Shown here: one piece after another, positions 48,122 through 56,140 of the stretch
Layout of the letters: each line of letters starts with the position of its first letter
Position numbering within the stretch: the stretch's first letter is position 1
Source of the DNA: an uncultured Prevotella sp.
GTDB lineage: Bacteria > Bacteroidota > Bacteroidia > Bacteroidales > Bacteroidaceae
Reading direction: 5' to 3'
Assembly (NCBI GenBank): GCA_944321295.1
Contig: CALUKU010000019.1
Coordinates: forward strand, 1 to 58,446
Length of the DNA stretch: 58,446 nt
Position numbers and translations under genes: made by a program
The notes under the pieces: model-generated
Told to the model about the DNA's origin: nothing
What the model saw: only the letters and a program-made list of their open reading frames with translations
Database searches by the model: none

Positions 48122-51100
48122 TTATTTGCGTATGACCTTCTTGGTAGTTCCGTCGGCGTTGCGGATGATGTTGATACCCTTCTTTATCGAGTTCATCATC
48201 TGTCCGCCAACAGAGTAGATCTTCTCCTTGAGGCTCTTCTCCGCGTTGACGCCGTCAATGCCGGTAGTGCCGTCGTTGCCGTTGCCGCCAACGCTGTAGA
48301 GCATGCCGGAGGCGTCGGTCACCATGACGTCGGCCACCGTCACGCGGTCGGCGTTGCGTCCGCTAAGCTCGAGGTAAACGAGCGTTTCGCCGCCGGCGGC
48401 AAACTCGCTGTTCTGCATTGAGCTTATGATTATGCGGTGAGTGCCGTCGCCCAGCGTGTTAGAGTACAGCTGGTGGTCGGTGGCAGCCTCGCCGAGGCTC
48501 TCGTTGAGCAGCGTTACGCCTGCGGGCAGCTTCACGTCGAGCTGCGCTCCGACGTAAGCCTTGGTCGCCTTCAGGCTCACTGCCACGCGCTTAACGCCGT
48601 TCTCGTCGTTTGCGGTCAGCGTCAGGGCGTCGGCGGTAGCGCCGTTCTGGCTTGCGCCAAGCTGCGTTACGGCATGGCGTGCGCTGTAAGTGTCAATGCC
48701 GAGGATGATGTTCGTCACCTTAGTCACGTCACCGATGTTTATGTTGCCGTCCTCGTTGACGTCGGCTGCGAGGAACTTCATCGAGCCTGCCTCGGGCACG
48801 TTGTTGCCGAGAGCGTAGTTTATAATCTCGGTGTAGTCGTCAACGAGCACCTCGCCGTTGCGGTCAACGTCGCCAAGGATGTAGGCGTTGTCGTCAGCTT
48901 CGGCAGACAGGGCGTTCAGGCTTTCCGCCAGTTCGGCTATCTTAGCCTCCAGCTCGGGCACCGCTTCACTCATGTAGCTAATGCTCTTGCCGATGAGGCC
49001 GTCCTCGGTTACAATCTGGTTGCCGTTGATGTCAAACTCTACAAAGCCGTCGTAATAAGCGTTATTGTTGTAGTCATCTGCATACGTCTTGGCATTTTGC
49101 AGAATCCTAAGCTTGTTATCAAGCTCCAACTTCTTCTCCGCAGTGAACTTGACATCGACTGCATTCAGCTTGTTTGCAGCCTCTTCAAGCAATTCGTAAA
49201 TTGATTTTTCTTCGTAGCCGTAGCCGTCGAGCTTGCCCCAAATGTTGGTGAAGGTGGCATCCTTCTCGAGCAACGATATCATGTTCTCGATGTAGGCCTT
49301 ATACAGAACCGTGCTGCTCTCGTTAAGCAAGTAGTTCTTGTACTGTACGTCAAGGTTGCTTTGAGATGCTGCAATATAGCTCCTGATTGACTCAATGGCG
49401 CTGCTATAGGCCTCAACATTGGTGAACTTGTAATCGCTGATCCTCTCAACGACTGCATCCAACGTGATTGTAAGAATGTTCACTTCGCCGGTGAGCTTGT
49501 CGTAAACTTCCTGGTTGACGGTGTAACGAACCTGCGAGTTTGCTATTCTATTCTTCAGCAAGTCGATTTCCGAGGCAACCTTCGCGATGTCTGCGGCCAC
49601 CTTGTCGTTGTAGAACAGTATCGAACCTTCGGCGTTGTACTTCTCGGCCTCGGCCTTAACCTCGTCAAGCGAAACTTTAGCTGCGGCCACGTCGGCGTTG
49701 TATTCAGCCTTGACGTTGGCGTGGCAGGCGTCGAGCAGCTCGCTCGTTGCGGTCAGTTCGGCTTCAACCTCCGTCATGCTGGCTACGAGTGCCTGGTACG
49801 TTGTGTTGCCAAGGGCAGCGTCGTAGTAAGCCGTAAGCTCGGCGCGCATGGCCGCAACCTTCTTCTCATACTCGAGATACTTCGGCTGTCTGTCTTTAGC
49901 CTCAAGCTTGACGAACTCGTCAGAAGCCAACATGTCTTCGAACTCTTGAGCCAAGTCATCAATCTTTCCTACGTAAGCGTCAACCTCGGCGCGCAGAGCC
50001 TCGTCGCTTTCAACGGCTTCGGCAGCCTTGTTCTGGTCGCCCTTCAGTGCCTCGATAGACTCCTTAATCTTAATTTCCTCGTCGCGGTTGGCATTGTCAT
50101 AGATTGACGGAATATTGCTTTCAACCCAAGTCAGTCGGCTTACGATGTTAGCGTTGTCTTCGGTCAGCCAGCCTTGTTTGTAGTAATACTCAATGTCGCT
50201 CTTTGCCGTGTTCAAGCTGTTTTGCAAGGCTGAAACGTAATCGTATGTGATGACGTAAGCGTCAACGAACTTGGCTGCCTCGTCAAGTTCGGCCTGGATT
50301 TCGGCCACTTGCTTGTTGAACGACTCGTAAGCTGCCTGGTTCTCGCCCTCGTTGTATGCCGCGTTGGTAGCGTCTTCGTAAACGCTGCTTGTTTCAAAGT
50401 TGTCGAGCAGGGTCTTGATGTCGGCCATTGTGGCATACAGGTTGCCCTCAGCCGTGGCTGCGTAAATCCTCTTGGCCTGGTTGATGGTCGTTTCAACCAT
50501 GTCGTTATACATGTTGATGTAATAACTCTTGGTTGCTCCGTCCTGGTCGTTCGGGTAAACATACTGGTTGAGGTCTTCCAGCTGCTCGGCTGCCTTTTCG
50601 TCGGCTGCCTTGATGATGATTGCGTATTCCTTGTCTGCGGCAACTTCCTTGTCGGCTGCAATCAGGTTGGCCGTGTTGTCAAGCGTGTTGAGATAGTTGT
50701 CAATCTCAAGTGCCAGGAAGTCCTTGCTCTCGGCTTTCTTAGCGTCGTTGATGTTCTTCTCGACGTCTGCGAACGCGCTTTCAACAACCGTTTCGTCGTA
50801 CTCGTAAGCGTTGAGCTCTGCTATTGCGTCCTGCAGGAGGCCTTCAGCCATTGCAATATTGTTGGTAAGCAGGACGGCAGCCACGCCGCTTACGGTTTCG
50901 TCGAGCGTAGTCACGGCATCGTCGATGGTAGCCTTATAGCCGTTAACTTCAGCCAAGTAAGCTTCCTCTACGTCGAAAATCTCGCCGGCGGGATTGGCCT
51001 CATAAGCCTTGTTAACCTTGTCGGTGAAGTCGCGCAGGGTGGTAAGCATGCCGTTGATTGTGGCGTTTGCCGTTGTGATGGCGCCCGATGCGCTGGATAC

Positions 51101-54100
51101 AAGGTTCGGGTTTGTGATCCTGCCGAACTCGTCAATCTTGTCGAGAGCAGTGCTGTAAGATGTTCTTGCGGCATTGACGGCAGCGGTGATCTTGTCCATA
51201 TACGCCTTGTTGTCTGCCTCGACAGCCTCGTCGTAGCCGTCTTCCTGAGTCTTGGCGATTGAGTTAACAGCAGTTTCGATGTTGCTGAGTACGGTAAGGA
51301 TACTGTCGTTCTTTGTTGACGACTGTCCCTGGCCGAATAACTTTTCGATGTCAGACTTGGCGGAGTTGAGCTTGGCCTGCTCGTCGGTGAGCTGCTTGAG
51401 GTAGCCCTCTGCGGCGCTCGACTGGTCGTTGGTAGAGATGTAATAGTAAACCTCAGCCCACTTTTCGTTAACAGAAGTGTACTTCGTGTTCTGCTCGTCG
51501 TAAGCCTCCTGGTTGGCAGTAGCGTCGTCGGCCAGCTTGCTGATGTTAGTGTTCAGCAGTTCGAGCTGCTTTGAAAGCTCGTCTTTGCTATCGACGCATG
51601 TGCGCTTATCGTAGCTTTCTTGAATCTTACCCTTTATCGTGTTGAGCTGTGAAGTGTAGCTTGTCACGAGTCCGTCGTAGTAAGTCTTGCCGGCACCCGA
51701 TGTCACGCTGCTGATTGCGCGCGAAGCTATGAGGAGGTTGCTCTCCATCTCTTCGTTAACGATATAGTTGCTCAGGGCAGTGTAAGCCTTATAGTTGTCG
51801 GTTGAGGCTACGGCCTTTGCGCGGGCGTCGGCAACCTCTTTAGAGATGGCCTCGAGCTTCGACTCGATTCCTTCGACAGTTTCGCCTTCCTCGTTGGTAG
51901 TGTCCTTCCATGCGTCGGCCAGCGTTTCAGAGTCGTAAGCCTTGTTTACGGCAGCCTCCTGGGCGCTTACCTTTTCAAGAAGTTCGGTTACCATGCCGGC
52001 AAACTCCTGTGTCCTTGAGTCGTCCTCGTTAAGCGCAGCAATGCCCTTGACGCCCGTTCCGGCGTTGCCGTTAATCAGAGTCTTTATTTCGTTGATAGTG
52101 CTCTGTGCCGTCTTGTAGGCATTGTTGTTGGCCGTTACCTTTTCAGCGATCTTTTTGGCTTCGTCAGAAAGCTTGGTAATATCATTGTTGATGTTCGTAA
52201 CCTCGGTGATAATCTCTGACAGCGTAGCCATAGCCACGGCCTTGTCGAGCTGCTCGAGGTTCGTTTTAGTGTCATTGATGCGGGCTGTCTGCTCGTCGAT
52301 GCGGACCTGCAGGGCGTCGCGCTTTTCGTTAATCTCTTCATAGCTGTTGCCCAGGCCTTCTTCGGTTATCACGAAGCTGTCCATGGTTTTCTGTACGTCG
52401 GCTACGCGTTCGCTGGCACGATTGAGCAGAGCTGTAACGGCGTCGGTCACGACCTCTTCGTCATATTTCTTCATGTCTTCTTCATACGACTTAGCCAGAG
52501 CCTCGGCATAGCTTACTATCGTAAGTCCGTCGGTCATGGCGGCAGCCTTTACGAGGGCCTCGCTGTGGGCGGCTCCGGTGAGCTTCAGTGCTGCGTTCTT
52601 GGCGTTGACAATCTCGGTCGTCTTCTTATTGAACTCGTCGATGAGGTTGCCGTAAGTCTTCGTCTGGCTTTCCGTAGAGTATGCGTAAGCGATAACGGAG
52701 CGGTTGGTAACCACCTTGGTCAGCGCCGCGATGGCCTCGATGTAGGCTTCGGTTTCGCTGATTACGGTTTCGTATGCGGCGAGAGCCTCGTCGGCCGTAG
52801 CCTTATAGTCGGTCACCTTCTGGTCGGTGGCGCTCATCTTGGCGCTGTTGTCAGCATAATACTTGGCGCAAGTGCCGGCCTTATATGCTGCCTCGGCGTC
52901 TGTAAGATACTTGCTTATCTCGGTCTGCAGGGCTGTTTCTTCGGCGTTGTATTTGCCGTCAACCTTGTAGAGGCCGTCCTTAGAAACGAGGGCGTTAACG
53001 GCTTTCTTTGCCTCGTCGAACTTCGTCTGCATGTCTCCGACCGTAGTCTTCACCGTATTGTAAGCGACGTAGTTCTCAACGTCAACTCCGGCGGCTTCGC
53101 TCAGTTCGGTCAGCGCGGTGTTGATTTCGGCTGCCGTTTCAGCATATTTGTCGGCGCTGATGTCGTTCTTGGCGTAGTCGGCCTCGATGTCGGCGCTCAG
53201 ATCTTCGATTGAAGCCTGTATCTTGTCGATTGCCTCCTTGTTCTTGTCGGCCACGTCGGGCAGCTTCTTTATCTCGTCGAGCTGTCCCTGCAGGGCGTTA
53301 ACCATGTTTACGGCCTCGCTGTATTGCTCGTTCAGATTGTTTGCGAGGTCAATATACTTGGCCTTTACGGTAGCAATATCGCCTGCGTATTTAGTCAGAT
53401 TGGCAAGGCTTTCAGCCTCTTTGCCTGCTGCGCCCTCGTGGTTTTCCTCGGTGCCGATGGCGGTTTCAACGTTCTTGATGTTCACGTAAACGGCGTTAAG
53501 CTCGTTCTGCGCCTTGGTGCGCATGTCTGCGTACACGTCGGCGTGCTCGCCCTTAACCTGCAGCGCGTTGTAAACCTCCTGTACGGCTGCGTCGTATGCC
53601 GTCTTAACCTCGGTCAGCTTGGCCGTTACGTTAACGTAAGCGGGATGGTCGGCAATGGCGTTGCTGATTTTGGTTGAAAGCTCCTGCAGGCTCTTGTCAA
53701 CGTAAGCGGTGAACTCTTTGTTCTTCTCCTCGGTGCAGATTAAGCCTGCTTCACCCTTGTCGAAAGCGTCTTTTGCGGCGTCGTTATACTGCTTGATGTA
53801 GGCGCTCAGCTCGTCGTAAAGGCCCTTCGTGAGGTTTTCGGTGTACTCTTTCGTGCCTGCGTCAGCTATGTTGGCTACCACGCTCCAGGCGTTCTTAAGC
53901 TCATCGCTCTTGCCGTTGATGATTTGCAGCGCGCCGTAGTAAGCCGAAGAGTTGTTCCTCTGAGCGTCAACCTTAGTTTCGAGAGCGTTGATTTCCGCCG
54001 TTATGGTAGAGTTCTCAACGCCCTTGTAAAGCTCGTACTCCTCGTAAAGCTTGTAAGCCTCGTAAGCGCCCGGCTGGTCGTCAACGAGTTTCGCAATCTT

Positions 54101-54595
54101 TGCGGCAATCTGGCTGCTCTCTTCAAGCAGTGTGGCGCCGGTTTCGTCATCGTAGATTTTGTTGGTTACTTCGACGAGCCTGTCAACGAGAAGCTTGTTG
54201 GTTTCACTGAAGTTGTAAACCAGTTCGAGCGCAAGTCCCGCAACCTGGTATTGCTTGTCGTCGGTCACGGCCTCAATCCTTACGGTAACGTTGGTGGCAG
54301 CGTCAAGGTGGAATTGGTTGTCGGCGTCGAGAGCCTTGCCGTTAATCAGTATCTTAGCGTTGTCCAATGTGGCGGTTACCTTGTAGTCGCCGGGCAGGAG
54401 CGAGCCAATGGCCTGCTCTATGGGCGTGCCGTCGGTGGAAACTATCACGCCGTTCTCAAGCGTCACGTCAGAAGTGGCACCTTCCCATTCGGCCTTGTCA
54501 TCGGTGTTGATTTTGTCCAAGTTTGCGTTGGCATACGCCGTCATCGAAGAGGCGGAGGTCATCGCAAGGATGGAAATCAGTACATTTTTTCTCAT
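48122..54595 (-). CDS. Giant surface protein: helical FIVAR-like repeats, type I dockerin, cohesin-like domain, sorting domain
   Basis: 2157 residues from ATG 54595 (an in-frame ATG 60 bases upstream precedes no signal). Signal MRKNVLISILAMTSASSMTAYA. Residues about 30-1860 are predicted helical, rich in Ala, Glu, Asp, Lys, Thr and Asn, with a recurring motif such as AYDSETLADAWKD, SYDKRTCVDSKDEL, AYEANPAGEIFD and KYNAEGSILFYND every 100-200 residues. About 1900-1965 is a dockerin with calcium loops DVDRNGEVLVDD and DVNEDGNINIGD. About 1985-2100 is cohesin-like (VAVSLKATKAYVGAQLDVKLPAGVTL). The end INIIRNADGTTKKVIRK is a T9SS-type domain. Likely a fibrous adhesin or scaffold. Confidence 0.85.
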   Translation of the reverse strand: MRKNVLISILAMTSASSMTAYANANLDKINTDDKAEWEGATSDVTLENGVIVSTDGTPIEQAIGSLLPGDYKVTATLDNAKILINGKALDADNQFHLDAATNVTVRIEAVTDDKQYQVAGLALELVYNFSETNKLLVDRLVEVTNKIYDDETGATLLEESSQIAAKIAKLVDDQPGAYEAYKLYEEYELYKGVENSTITAEINALETKVDAQRNNSSAYYGALQIINGKSDELKNAWSVVANIADAGTKEYTENLTKGLYDELSAYIKQYNDAAKDAFDKGEAGLICTEEKNKEFTAYVDKSLQELSTKISNAIADHPAYVNVTAKLTEVKTAYDAAVQEVYNALQVKGEHADVYADMRTKAQNELNAVYVNIKNVETAIGTEENHEGAAGKEAESLANLTKYAGDIATVKAKYIDLANNLNEQYSEAVNMVNALQGQLDEIKKLPDVADKNKEAIDKIQASIEDLSADIEADYAKNDISADKYAETAAEINTALTELSEAAGVDVENYVAYNTVKTTVGDMQTKFDEAKKAVNALVSKDGLYKVDGKYNAEETALQTEISKYLTDAEAAYKAGTCAKYYADNSAKMSATDQKVTDYKATADEALAAYETVISETEAYIEAIAALTKVVTNRSVIAYAYSTESQTKTYGNLIDEFNKKTTEIVNAKNAALKLTGAAHSEALVKAAAMTDGLTIVSYAEALAKSYEEDMKKYDEEVVTDAVTALLNRASERVADVQKTMDSFVITEEGLGNSYEEINEKRDALQVRIDEQTARINDTKTNLEQLDKAVAMATLSEIITEVTNINNDITKLSDEAKKIAEKVTANNNAYKTAQSTINEIKTLINGNAGTGVKGIAALNEDDSRTQEFAGMVTELLEKVSAQEAAVNKAYDSETLADAWKDTTNEEGETVEGIESKLEAISKEVADARAKAVASTDNYKAYTALSNYIVNEEMESNLLIASRAISSVTSGAGKTYYDGLVTSYTSQLNTIKGKIQESYDKRTCVDSKDELSKQLELLNTNISKLADDATANQEAYDEQNTKYTSVNEKWAEVYYYISTNDQSSAAEGYLKQLTDEQAKLNSAKSDIEKLFGQGQSSTKNDSILTVLSNIETAVNSIAKTQEDGYDEAVEADNKAYMDKITAAVNAARTSYSTALDKIDEFGRITNPNLVSSASGAITTANATINGMLTTLRDFTDKVNKAYEANPAGEIFDVEEAYLAEVNGYKATIDDAVTTLDETVSGVAAVLLTNNIAMAEGLLQDAIAELNAYEYDETVVESAFADVEKNINDAKKAESKDFLALEIDNYLNTLDNTANLIAADKEVAADKEYAIIIKAADEKAAEQLEDLNQYVYPNDQDGATKSYYINMYNDMVETTINQAKRIYAATAEGNLYATMADIKTLLDNFETSSVYEDATNAAYNEGENQAAYESFNKQVAEIQAELDEAAKFVDAYVITYDYVSALQNSLNTAKSDIEYYYKQGWLTEDNANIVSRLTWVESNIPSIYDNANRDEEIKIKESIEALKGDQNKAAEAVESDEALRAEVDAYVGKIDDLAQEFEDMLASDEFVKLEAKDRQPKYLEYEKKVAAMRAELTAYYDAALGNTTYQALVASMTEVEAELTATSELLDACHANVKAEYNADVAAAKVSLDEVKAEAEKYNAEGSILFYNDKVAADIAKVASEIDLLKNRIANSQVRYTVNQEVYDKLTGEVNILTITLDAVVERISDYKFTNVEAYSSAIESIRSYIAASQSNLDVQYKNYLLNESSTVLYKAYIENMISLLEKDATFTNIWGKLDGYGYEEKSIYELLEEAANKLNAVDVKFTAEKKLELDNKLRILQNAKTYADDYNNNAYYDGFVEFDINGNQIVTEDGLIGKSISYMSEAVPELEAKIAELAESLNALSAEADDNAYILGDVDRNGEVLVDDYTEIINYALGNNVPEAGSMKFLAADVNEDGNINIGDVTKVTNIILGIDTYSARHAVTQLGASQNGATADALTLTANDENGVKRVAVSLKATKAYVGAQLDVKLPAGVTLLNESLGEAATDHQLYSNTLGDGTHRIIISSMQNSEFAAGGETLVYLELSGRNADRVTVADVMVTDASGMLYSVGGNGNDGTTGIDGVNAEKSLKEKIYSVGGQMMNSIKKGINIIRNADGTTKKVIRK

Positions 54596-54711
54596 AATTG
54601 CCAATGTTTTGATTAATGTATGTTTTGTTTGTTTTAAATCCTGACTTGGGCGCACGGCCGGCAGCGGGGCCTTTTCGGCCCGCAGGGCGGCGGCAATGCG
54701 ATTTTTGTGCT

Positions 54712-54790
54712 CAAAATTACGACTAATAGTTGTTATGCCGATGACGGGCGGAGGTGTTATTCGTGAAACGTGCCGTTCTTTTCGTGAACG
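54712..54790 (-). promoter_or_regulatory. Promoter of giant gene with LytTR-like direct-repeat operator
   Basis: Minus-strand TAATTTTG (54719-54712) fits the -7 consensus; start near 54705, leader about 110 bases. No TTTG is seen at -33. Upstream, ttcgtgaaacg (54760-54770) and ttcgtgaacg (54781-54790, plus-strand reading) form a direct repeat of exactly 21 bp period, the two-turn spacing used by LytTR dimers. ccgttc/gaacgg (54773-54778/54786-54791) also makes a small hairpin, an alternative explanation. Confidence 0.5.
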
Positions 54791-54819
54791 GGCGCGCGGG
54801 GTGTTTCCGCGTCGGCGGT

Positions 54820-55194
54820 TCAGCGGCCGTCGGCGTCGGCTTCTTGCGTGTTCAGCGTGTCGATGAGCGTGCGCAGGACGTGCTTGGGAAGGTGCAGGGT
54901 GAGGTTTGAGCCGTGGTCGTCGGTGAGTACGGCCACCTGCTTTATCGTGTTGATGTGGAAAATGCGGCGCGTGTTTACCATGTATTTGCGGCTTAGGCGC
55001 ACGATGAAGGCGCCGGGGCCGAGCCTTTCGGTCACGGCCGCCTCAACCTTGGCCATGCCGAAGGGTATCATGAAGTGTGTGCCCGAGGCGTAGTGGATGT
55101 GCGTGTAATGGTCGTCGGCTTCAAAATAAAGCGTGCTGTCAAGGTCGACGACGTACAGTTCGCCGTAAACACTGAAATGTATCTTCGTGCCCAT
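54820..55194 (-). CDS. Stand-alone LytTR DNA-binding regulator
   Basis: 124 residues from ATG 55194: MGTKIHFSVYGELYVVDLDS, then TLYFEADDHYTHIHYASGTHF, VRLSRKYMVNTRRIFHINTI and SNLTLHLPKHVLRTLIDTLN. This is the LytTR fold (IxYxEADDxYTxI, then RxHRSYxVN-like RLSRKYMVNTRRI) without receiver or membrane domain. In-frame starts up to 55353 would translate leader sequence and are rejected. Next downstream on the same strand is the giant surface gene, with a paired direct repeat between them. Local control of surface protein expression is inferred. The signal it responds to is unknown. Confidence 0.85.
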   Translation of the reverse strand: MGTKIHFSVYGELYVVDLDSTLYFEADDHYTHIHYASGTHFMIPFGMAKVEAAVTERLGPGAFIVRLSRKYMVNTRRIFHINTIKQVAVLTDDHGSNLTLHLPKHVLRTLIDTLNTQEADADGR

Positions 55195-55264
55195 AGGTGT
55201 TTCCCGTGGTGGTTGCGGCTCCGTGTTTCCCGCCGGAAGCCGGTGACGTAAAAGAGCATGATGG

Positions 55265-55667
55265 TTCCACGGAAAAATAAAAGCGTGGAAAACCCGCCGT
55301 TGCCGTCCCACGCACTGAGGCTCTCGCATTGCCTGTATCGGTAGGACGGACAACGTGCAGTTCCACGCCGGTATGAAAAACGCATCCCCGTATATTGCCG
55401 CAAGCTATGCCGCCACGGGGCAGCATATGCTTACGGCAATAAGGATGTGTATATATTTATACACACCACGCGGACATCTGCCGTTGCTTTTGTCTTGACC
55501 GATACTTTGAATTTGCGAGATTCCAGTGCGTCAAGGACAAAGCGTAAGCAAACGCCTTATTTATCCATGCTCATCCCACCGCCCGCTGTTTTGCGTCCGT
55601 TGGTTGCGTATGCTTGCGCATTGCCACCGTTCAGGACGCTGTCCGGCGTGGAATGTATTTGCAAAGT
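55265..55667 (-). ncRNA. Long structured leader RNA (or small RNA) upstream of the LytTR gene
   Basis: Promoter box TAACTTTG on the minus strand (55667-55660). Transcript helices: an 11-bp closing helix 55653-55643 with 55371-55361; GCGUCC/GGACGC (55639-55634/55598-55593); an AU hairpin near 55464-55445; and a 21-bp stem 55440-55419/55414-55394, which needs two G-U pairs on this strand but would have C-A mismatches on the other. Further on, uuccacgc (55290-55283) repeats the 5' helix strand and cguggaa (55271-55265) its partner, so pairings can compete. No credible ORF. No known RNA family recognised. Confidence 0.5.
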
Positions 55668-55848
55668 TAATATTTTTTGTAAACGCATGACGTATTATGT
55701 TGTTAAAGAGTTTTAACGCTGCGCGGCGGGCTTCATTTCGCCGGTCGGGTGCGGGCTGTATCGGCGTATGGCGGTCGTGGGGACGGGGATGGGTGAGAGT
55801 GTTTCCGTTAATGTTGCCATAAGCTCATACGTCAGTGCCGCGGCTGTT

Positions 55849-55938
55849 TTCCAAAAGGTGGCCTTTCGGCTTGTAAAAGGTAACCTTTCAGCCTCTAAAA
55901 GGTAAGCTTTTGCAGGCCGAAAGGCCGCCTTTTGGAAA
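55849..55938. repeat. Family A repeat array, copy 7
   Basis: aaaaggtggcctttcggctt, gtaaaaggtaacctttcagc, taaaaggtaagcttttgcag and gaaaggccgccttttgg. Again the outer aaagg/ccttt is constant and the centre varies. Bases 55668-55848 and 55939-56024 show nothing else. Confidence 0.65.
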
Positions 55939-56024
55939 TCCGTTGTAAACGGTGCGTTACACATATTTATATATATGCCGCGCGGTTGGGTGTGAAAATA
56001 AAAGTTCGTTTCCCTCACTTTTAT

Positions 56025-56055
56025 TTTGCATTTCTCTCGATTTGCACTATCTTTG
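56025..56055 (+). promoter_or_regulatory. Consensus promoter of glycyl-tRNA synthetase
   Basis: TTTG (56025-56028), 19 bases, TATCTTTG (56048-56055). Start expected near 56061, leader about 80 bases. Confidence 0.8.
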
Positions 56056-56140
56056 CACACCAAACGGATTATGATGTGACGTTTTGCGTCGTTACGCAAA
56101 ATCGCCGTTGTTTTTAATCAAAAGATAAATAATTATACAA

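Noticed and set aside
54596-54655. 20-residue N-terminal extension of the giant protein
   Set aside because: Removes the signal peptide from the N-terminus; the internal ATG gives a proper signal sequence.
55447-55716. 89-residue plus-strand frame upstream of the LytTR gene
   Set aside because: Overlaps the structured leader on the opposite strand; no promoter and no protein-like pattern.
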